From: Lineus longissimus | Lineage: Eukaryota > Nemertea > Pilidiophora > Heteronemertea > Lineidae | NCBI RefSeq assembly: GCF_910592395.1 | Contig: NC_088315.1 | Location: 14,245,808 to 14,305,807 of the forward strand | DNA: 60,000 nucleotides | Direction of reading: 5' to 3' | Part shown: piece by piece, positions 52,988-60,000 of the stretch | Position numbering within the stretch: position 1 is the first letter of the stretch | Layout: each line of letters opens with the position of its first letter | Notes under the pieces: model-generated | What the model was told of the DNA's origin: nothing | The model's database searches: none | Seen by the model: the letters and a program-made list of their open reading frames with translations, nothing else | Position numbers and translations under genes: made by a program

Positions 52988-53933
52988 CAAGGAGGATACC
53001 GCGGTGACGTCACGGCTTTTCCAAGATGGCGCTGCATATTGTAAACAAACTCGATCCACGGCCAAGGGAAAATCAAGTCATCATATAAAGTTAGATTTTT
53101 CGCATCAAATCAGAGTTATTTGTACTTTTCTGCTATGCAATAAGTCTTCAGACAATAAGTTATCATTTGAATAATGAAAAGTGCTGTTTTGATGGGGGAA
53201 AATAGGGTTTTTAGAACCAAATAGCCGGGCACCGATCTTCCAAAATTAGCGATGGTTTCAAAACAGTCTCCCAGATATGGGGCAATCTCTTCATTATCAT
53301 AATGGGATTTGGAGGCATGTTTACAGATTTTACAAGTTCGAGACCTGCAGGACCTAAAACTCGCATAGATCCCCATAGATCCCCTCTTTTTGTCGAGTTA
53401 GCGCCCCTGTAATATCATGCATTTTCGGACACTAGAACGAAATCTTCCTGCGGATATCGCCGTTTCGGTGATGATTTAAGGAGAAATTGACTGTTCTTAG
53501 AGTTGTATGGGACAGAAATGAGTTCATACTTCATGAATACATGAATATATCATGATATGGGCGGGCTTCTAAGTCAAAACAATAACAAACTCAACTGCAT
53601 CTCTACCGTGTATCGCGTAGTGCATTGCCTAGTGTATTTCGTAGTGTGTTTTAGCGGAGAGATTATTTCCGCACTTTGGCCACGCCAAACGTCTTTTTTA
53701 TTTGTGGAAGTTAATCTGCTCTGAAAATTTTATTTTACACCGGAAGAATCCATACTAGGTATTGCAATATTTCATGTCTATTGGTGTTTTTTGTGTACAG
53801 GAGCGCACCAGACAGTGAGACGTGGAGCTGTGTTCAGCGCTGGTGCTGTCAGTAGACTGATTCTGATTGGCCATAGCGATCAGTAATATGGGTCGTGATC
53901 ACGTGATATGACGTCACCGCAGTATCCTCCTTG
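52988..53933. mobile_element. 946-bp non-autonomous MULE-like element
   Basis: Terminal inverted repeats CAAGGAGGATAC(C/T)GCGGTGACGTCA at both ends and a perfect 9-bp duplication GAGTAAGGG (52979-52987 and 53934-53942). No coding capacity. The 9-bp duplication fits the Mutator superfamily, though its ends differ from those of the 15 kb MULE. Confidence 0.88.
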
Positions 53934-53942
53934 GAGTAAGGG

Positions 53943-55560
53943 CACTGGGTGTTGTTAGATTCAGCATTGAATGTATTTCTCGTACAAGCGTGAATAGTGT
54001 GGACATACATTGAGAGGTGAGAGACCCCTATTGACTACTTCTTGTAACTTTATCTTGGATATTATATTAGTATTGAACTTCTAGCCGTGGAATATGAAGA
54101 AATTGAACTTGTATGCATGGAATATGAAAAATTATTCAACGGTGAAAGACATTATTCCACGAGGCTTTGCCGTGATCGCAAAGGACGCGACGCAATTGGT
54201 TCACATGCTAATGAGGTATAATAATGAATACCTCTATAATGCTACTTGGATAGCGACTGTGTCGTTGATTGCAACAGTGGTCTACGTCAATGTGTGCCTG
54301 TAATATCAATGAAAGTATGATGAGGTGATGACGATAGTGTAATTATTAAATATTGGCAAGAGATCATACTACAACATAGGTCGTGTTTTTTACAGATGAC
54401 TGTGGGACATTCCCATTGGGTTTTGTTAACTTAGATTCAGCGCTGCATGTGTTCCTTGTACAAGCTTGAATAGTTGTGACGGACTTTGAGGGGTTAGAGA
54501 CCCCTATCGGCTACTTCGTCTAACTTTATCTTGCCTACCAGGCTGCTAGCAATAGTGCCCCTTTATCAAGACTGAAACCCACTGTGCGGGGCTAAGAAAT
54601 TACCTTTATAATCCTAGTTGGATAACCACTGTGTCGATGATTTGAAGAGTGCTCTGTGGATGTGTGCCTGTAATGTCAATGAAAGTATGATGAGGTGATG
54701 ACGATAGTACTATTATTAAATATTGGCAAGAGATGCTACCACAAGATAAATCGTGTTTCGACAGATGACTATGGGGCATTGGGCCTTGTTAGATTCAGCG
54801 CGCTGAATGTTTTCCTCGTATAAGGGCGAAAAGTTTCGACCTACAAGAGGTAAGAAACCCCTATTGACTACTTCATGTACCGGTAACTCTATCTTGCGAA
54901 CCTAGTTCCTACCTATAGTGTCCCTTAAGACGGAAACCTACTCAGGCCATTGTGTGGGGATATTGATATTTACCTATACTGCTACTTGGATAGCCACTGT
55001 GTCGTTGAGTGGAAGCGTGCTCTGTCGACGTGTGCCTGTAATGTCAATGAAAGTATGATGAGGTGATGACGATAGTGCTATTATTAAATATTGGCAAGAG
55101 ATGCTACCACAAGATAAATCGTGTTTCGACAGATGACTATGGGGCATTGGGTCTTGTTAGATTCAGCGCGCTGAATGTTTTCCTCATACAAGCGCGAAAA
55201 GTTTCGACCTACAAGATGTAAGAAACCCCTATTGACTACTTCATGTACCGGTAACTCTATCTTGCGAACCTAGTTCCTACCTATAGTGTCCCTTTAAGAC
55301 GGAAACCTACTCAGGTCACTGTGTGGGGATATTGGTATTTACCTATACTGCTACTTGGATAGCCACTGTGTCGTTGAGTGGAAGAGTGCTCTGTCGACGT
55401 GTGCCTGTAATGTCAATGAAAGTATGATGAGGTGATGACGATAGTGGAATGACGAAATATTGGAAAGAGATCTATTCCTAGAAGAACATAAGTCGTGTTT
55501 TGACTAGGTGGCGCATTTTAGAATCAGCAGTGAGCACTGCGTGTAACCTGGTGGATGCAG
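53943..55560. repeat. four-unit tandem repeat, period about 360-470 bp
   Basis: Landmarks recur in order: 'gttagattcagcg' (about 53953, 54430, 54785, 55155) and 'gatgaggtgatgacgatag' (about 54320, 54690, 55055, 55425). The last three units are most alike; the first is longer and more diverged. Short open frames inside are not conserved between units. Confidence 0.85.
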
Positions 55561-55657
55561 CGGAGATAATAACTGTGTCAAAAGTATTGTTATAGGGCCT
55601 TCCCTAGGCCCATGGGGTTAAATTTACAATCCCCGATTGGAAAGACGTAGTTTGATC

Positions 55658-58600
55658 GCATTCAACTTTAAATCCATTGAACAGTTGTGTTCCTTTAGTC
55701 AACCGATGATCTTTTTTTGGGCCATGATCGGGGATTGTAAACTCTAAATGTATTATGGACTGGAAGAAAGACCAAAACAAGTGATTTTGGGGCTTTGGTT
55801 TAGACGCATGCCCCACATGCGCCATGCGGGATTATACGGTTCATGTTGTTGACATCTACATGATCTAGTGCTGTTATTGCTAATGTTACGTGGTAGGCCT
55901 CATCATCATGCCTATATGTTTCAGGAAAAGCTCGGAGTAAAATGAACTGCCGATGAATAATGATGTTGATCATGTTTACCATGTTTACTAGTACATAGCC
56001 ATAGGGTATGCACTGGTCAGTGCACTTTCTGCATGTCGTCATGATCATGCACGTGATACCTTGCACATCTTGTTCTTTGCATGCGCATGCTTTTTGGGCA
56101 AAATCACTTGCACCAACACTAATGAATAATGTCTTCTTATCCCTATGACTCAATACACAGTGAGGGCATTGTCCCATTCCCATCAAATGGTGACTCTGAG
56201 TACCGTATTAGGGTGGAAGTTGGGGAGCAGAAACCTACCGTTGCACGCCTGTCATGGTCAACAGTGGTCAGCTTAGCGCGATATGGAACATTCTTCTGAA
56301 ACTCAAGCGAGGGAAGTCTGCTCATTAGCATATCTCGCGCACTGCTCCTTCTGGTCAAACATCGTAGTGAAATCGTAATGGAAAACGTCTGGTTTTGTGC
56401 CAGACTAATAAATGAAGAACTAATAGGTAAAGAACTTCTACTTGCGCGAGACTGCTGTGATAAAATTATTATTGCAGAGACTCCGGTGACGTACACATAT
56501 ATTTTTTACGATCAAAAATGCCCTCAAAAGACGACATGCAATGATTATTTTATTGATATTTCCTACTATATACCTTCCAATTATCACTTCATACAAATAG
56601 ATCGGCGTTAGGTCGCATGCTTTTCTTTCCTGGTGACGCTATAAAGCAAAACAAGCCTATCGGCGTCTGATTCACAATGTGGTTTGTGAGGAGTATCATA
56701 GTCGTCAACAGTGTAGCTTACGTATTTCGAAGACCAGTGGAATTGGCGGCGTCAAATTATTAGTGAAATTTATAATTTACAAATTACAAATTACAAATCG
56801 TTTATTGAAACCGTGTAAAAAGTTACATTTTACATAAGATGAAAGTACAATGACCATAAGCATGATGAACTAAATAACTGGTGTGACATTGTTGTGGATT
56901 TGGTGGTGTGCAGCTGGAGGAGTGGACAATGTCACAACCAGGGTTCCTACATTATATACAGTGGAACCTCCGTTAGTAGACACCTCTCTATTAAAGACAA
57001 CCTTTCCAATAAGGACACTAGTTTTGGTTCCAAATTGGTTGTTTCCATTCAATTTTGACTTCTCTAATCAGTCTTTGGGTGTTCCGAATGCTTGACACAT
57101 TTCGAACATGTTTTGGTTGGAAACAACCCTACAGTCTTACACTTCTGGCTGAATGAATGACAGTGCATTTTCGTGAAAGCTCGGTGACGAAATGCTGCGA
57201 CACTATTCGTCACCAACATGTTTGATGGGTGGTGCCATCTGCACAAAGGACGATGAATTAAATAACTGATGTGACATTGTCGCTGCATTTGCAGGTGTCC
57301 ACATCGAGGAGTAGATGATGTCACTACATGTACCAGGGTTTGTACTTTCATATACAGTGGACCTACTTTTTGTGGACACCTTTCTATTGAGGACAACCTC
57401 TTTAATAAGGACAGTAGTTTTTGGTTCCAAATTGGTTGTTTCCATTCAACTCGACTTCTCAGTTTAGGACACCTCTCTGTTAAAACAGCACTTTTCAGTC
57501 CCTGGGGCATTTCTGGAAATTTCATGCTATAGAGCAATTGGTTCAGCTAAGTGACAAGAACAGTACTATAAGACGGTTTTAAAAAGTTGAAAATTATTTA
57601 TTTAAATGACATATGAATGGTTCAGCAGTAATTGGCAGTGTGCATTATGTAATGAAATATGATTTACATAATATAACATTTTTGTGACAAATAGTACAGA
57701 TGATGGATAAATCGATACAGTGGATAGCTGTTAGAATATGCAGTACATGCAATAGCATTTGTTTTTATTGAGATTTTGCGAGAACCAAGTGGTATTTTGA
57801 CAAGATAATAGAAAGCCAATAACACTACAAGAACATGACTTCAATACATTGACATTGTAGTACTTGGTATACTAAAAATATTCAAAGATGGGTATCTTAA
57901 GTTAAAGTACAAGATGTATGAATGAAGGAGGCACTCTGGTAAGAAATGGTGTCGCTAATGAAAGATTAGAACAGTCCGTCTCAACCTGCCAAGCTCAGAG
58001 CGACATGCGCCTGGTTTTGCTGTGACGGGTCACATATACAAAGTTTACATAAAACAAGATTTGTATGTTTATTTAGGAGGAGTACAAAAGTTGTATATAA
58101 AATGCCGACTTCATTATGATTTATAGGACACAAAATTTGACATGACAGCATTTTATAAAATATGAATAATCTATAATGAGAATAGTTTTGTAGCACCAAT
58201 GATTTGAAAATACTGAATTTATTTATTGCATGAATAGAACACAAAAAACAGGACGATTACATGATTGTCACATGCGTGAAATATATTGTCATGGATGGGC
58301 ATTGGGAACAAAAAGAATTGCTGTTATCAGCTGCATTGGAAGCGATTGCTTTAGCTGATTTTCAGAAACTGACAGGAATGAGAATGTTGATATAGTGTTG
58401 AAAAAATATTTTTATAACATACATTGCATTCAAATAACACTAAGAAGTAGACGAGTACTAATTTCGCACACTTGAAAATATTTGGACATTGACTGTCACT
58501 GGTAGTGGTAGTAGAGTAATTACATGCCATCAGCAGCACTAATTCAGACAGTTTTCGCTGTGCTTCAGTAACTGACTGGTATGACTAAGTTTGATTGTGC

Positions 58601-60000
58601 TGAAATGATACATAATAACGTACATTGCATAAACAAAATGATTACAAGATTTGTACTGTCTTGAAATATATGGACAGGGACAGTCACTGGAAGTTTGACA
58701 TGCCATCAGTTGCACTGCTCCCGACAGTTTTCACTGTGCTTCAGTAACTGACTGGAATGACTAAGTTTGATTGTTCTGTATTTGCCTCCATTTGGATTTT
58801 GTGAACAAAAGTTACTAACCTTGTGTAATTGAAGTGTCGAATTCGCCTTGACGCAAGGGCCCAACGCGCCGCGTAGCGGCAAAAAAGCGAAGCTGGCGAA
58901 ACATTTATAACGGGTCACCGTCACTTATTATTGGACTTATAGCGCATTTACGGGGTTGCAACTATTTTGCTTTATAGTGTCACCAGGAAAGAAAAGCATG
59001 CGACCTAACGCCGATCTATTTGTATAAAGTGATAATTGGAAGGTATATAGTAGGAAATATCAATAAAATAATCATTCCATGTCGTCTTTTGAGGGCATTT
59101 TTGATTGTAAAAAATATGTGTACGTCACCGTAGTCTCTGCAATGATAATTTTATCAGAGCAGTCTCGCGCAAGTAGAAGTACTTTACCTATTAGTTCTTC
59201 ACTTATTAGTCTCAACGTCTGGCGCAAAGCCAGACGTTTTCCATTACGATTTCACTATGATGTTTGACAAGAAGGAGCAGTGCGCGAGATATGCTAATGA
59301 GCAGACTTCCCTCGCTTGAGTTTCTGAAGAATGTTCCATATCGCGCTAAGCTCATCACTACTATACTGATTATGACAGGCGTGCAACGGTAGGTATCTGC
59401 TCCCCAACTTCCACCCTAATACGGTACAATAAGTTACCATTTGATGGGAATGGGACAATGCCCTCAGTGTGTATGGAGTCATAGGGATAAGAAGACATTA
59501 TTCATTAGTGTTGGTACAAGTGATTTTGCCCAAAAAGCATGCGCATTCAAAAAAAAAAATATGCAAGGTTACGGTATCACGTACATGACCATGACGACGT
59601 GCAGAAAGTGCACTGGCCAGTGCATACCCTATGGCTATGTACTAGTAAACATGGTAAACATGAACAACATCATTATTCATCGGCAGTTCATTTTACTCCG
59701 AGCTTTTCCTGAAACATATAGCCATGATGATTAGGCCTACCATGTACCATGACCAATAACAGCACTAGATCATGTAGATGTCAACAAGTTCACATGAACC
59801 GTATAATCCCGCATGGCGCATGTGGGGCATGCGTCTAAACCAAAGCCCCAAAATCACTTGTTTTGGTCTATTTCACTTGTGTTTCCCCCGTCTCCCGGTC
59901 CATAATACATTTACAGTTTACAATCCCCGATCATGGCCCAACAAAAGGTCATCGGTTGACTAAAGGAACACAACTGTTCAATGGATTTATAGTTGAATGC
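55658..60000. mobile_element. large foldback with ~1 kb arms, running off the window
   Basis: The left arm 55658-56651 is repeated as its complement at 58965-60000. The left arm probably begins near 55600, with its partner beyond the window edge. Arms differ by small indels and substitutions, including an A-run at about 59550. Similar short open frames appear in both arms on opposite strands and follow from the inversion. The loop is 2.3 kb, mostly the segment shared with the MULE. Confidence 0.92.
56653..58850. repeat. 2.2 kb copy of the MULE segment 38372-40533, loop of the foldback
   Basis: Near-identical to 38372-40533. It starts at AAGCCTATCGGCG directly after the left arm and ends at GAATTCGCCTTG. 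The ~115 bp between its end and the right arm is unrelated to the MULE copy and contains a GC-rich stretch (ACGCAAGGGCCCAACGCGCC). Confidence 0.95.

Noticed and set aside
55800-56186. Cys-containing ORF present in both foldback arms
   Set aside because: It is duplicated only because the arms are copies. The right-arm version has a changed reading after an A-run, and no domain is recognisable.
58870-58905. GGCGAAAC in the foldback loop as part of a hammerhead
   Set aside because: No CTGATGA core lies upstream at a usable distance.

Overview
The window reads as nuclear DNA of a metazoan, most likely a marine invertebrate; the clade cannot be fixed from sequence alone. No ordinary host gene was recognised. 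Almost all of it is nested mobile DNA: a Polinton/Maverick-like virus-like element, two BEL/Pao retrotransposons, two pogo-like transposons, a ~15 kb Mutator-like element (MULE), a hammerhead-ribozyme tandem array of the retrozyme type, several foldback/MITE elements and satellite-like repeats.

Region 1 (1 to about 16.2 kb) is the right part of a Polinton-like element whose left end lies outside the window. It carries a chromodomain integrase, an HNH-type protein, two small proteins, a broken protein-primed family B DNA polymerase and six further genes. Several of these look like membrane or structural proteins. I could not recognise the usual Polinton ATPase, adenovirus-type protease or double-jelly-roll capsid protein. 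A ~2.1 kb terminal-inverted-repeat transposon sits inside it (3515-5612).

The most striking feature of region 1 is a private family of about 29 short double hairpins: two 4-bp stems with 3-nt loops, joined by 3 nt. They stand alone or in clusters with exact 30-bp spacing. They occur inside nearly every gene of the element, where all copies with a testable frame avoid the stop codons the consensus would create, and in its intergenic gaps. I saw none elsewhere in the window.

Region 2 (17.1-47.4 kb) holds two BEL/Pao elements lying head to tail on the minus strand. Pao-1 (17095 to about 27145) is split by a pogo-like element (17405-22616, TA duplication). Pao-2 (about 27360-47443) is split by a ~1 kb hammerhead array (27778-28740) and by a 14,995-bp MULE with a perfect 9-bp target duplication (29223-44217). 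The retrotransposon frames rejoin exactly across three of these insertions. The MULE transposase gene has a 5' region made of five tandem, symmetric 75-bp exons.

Region 3 (47.4-60 kb) contains small foldbacks, a compact and apparently intact pogo-like element with one intron (48407-51099), an unrecognised Cys-containing ORF set (51439-52941), a non-autonomous MULE-like element (52988-53933), a ~360-bp tandem array, and a foldback with ~1 kb arms that runs off the window. The centre of that foldback is a near-identical copy of a 2.2 kb segment also present inside the MULE.
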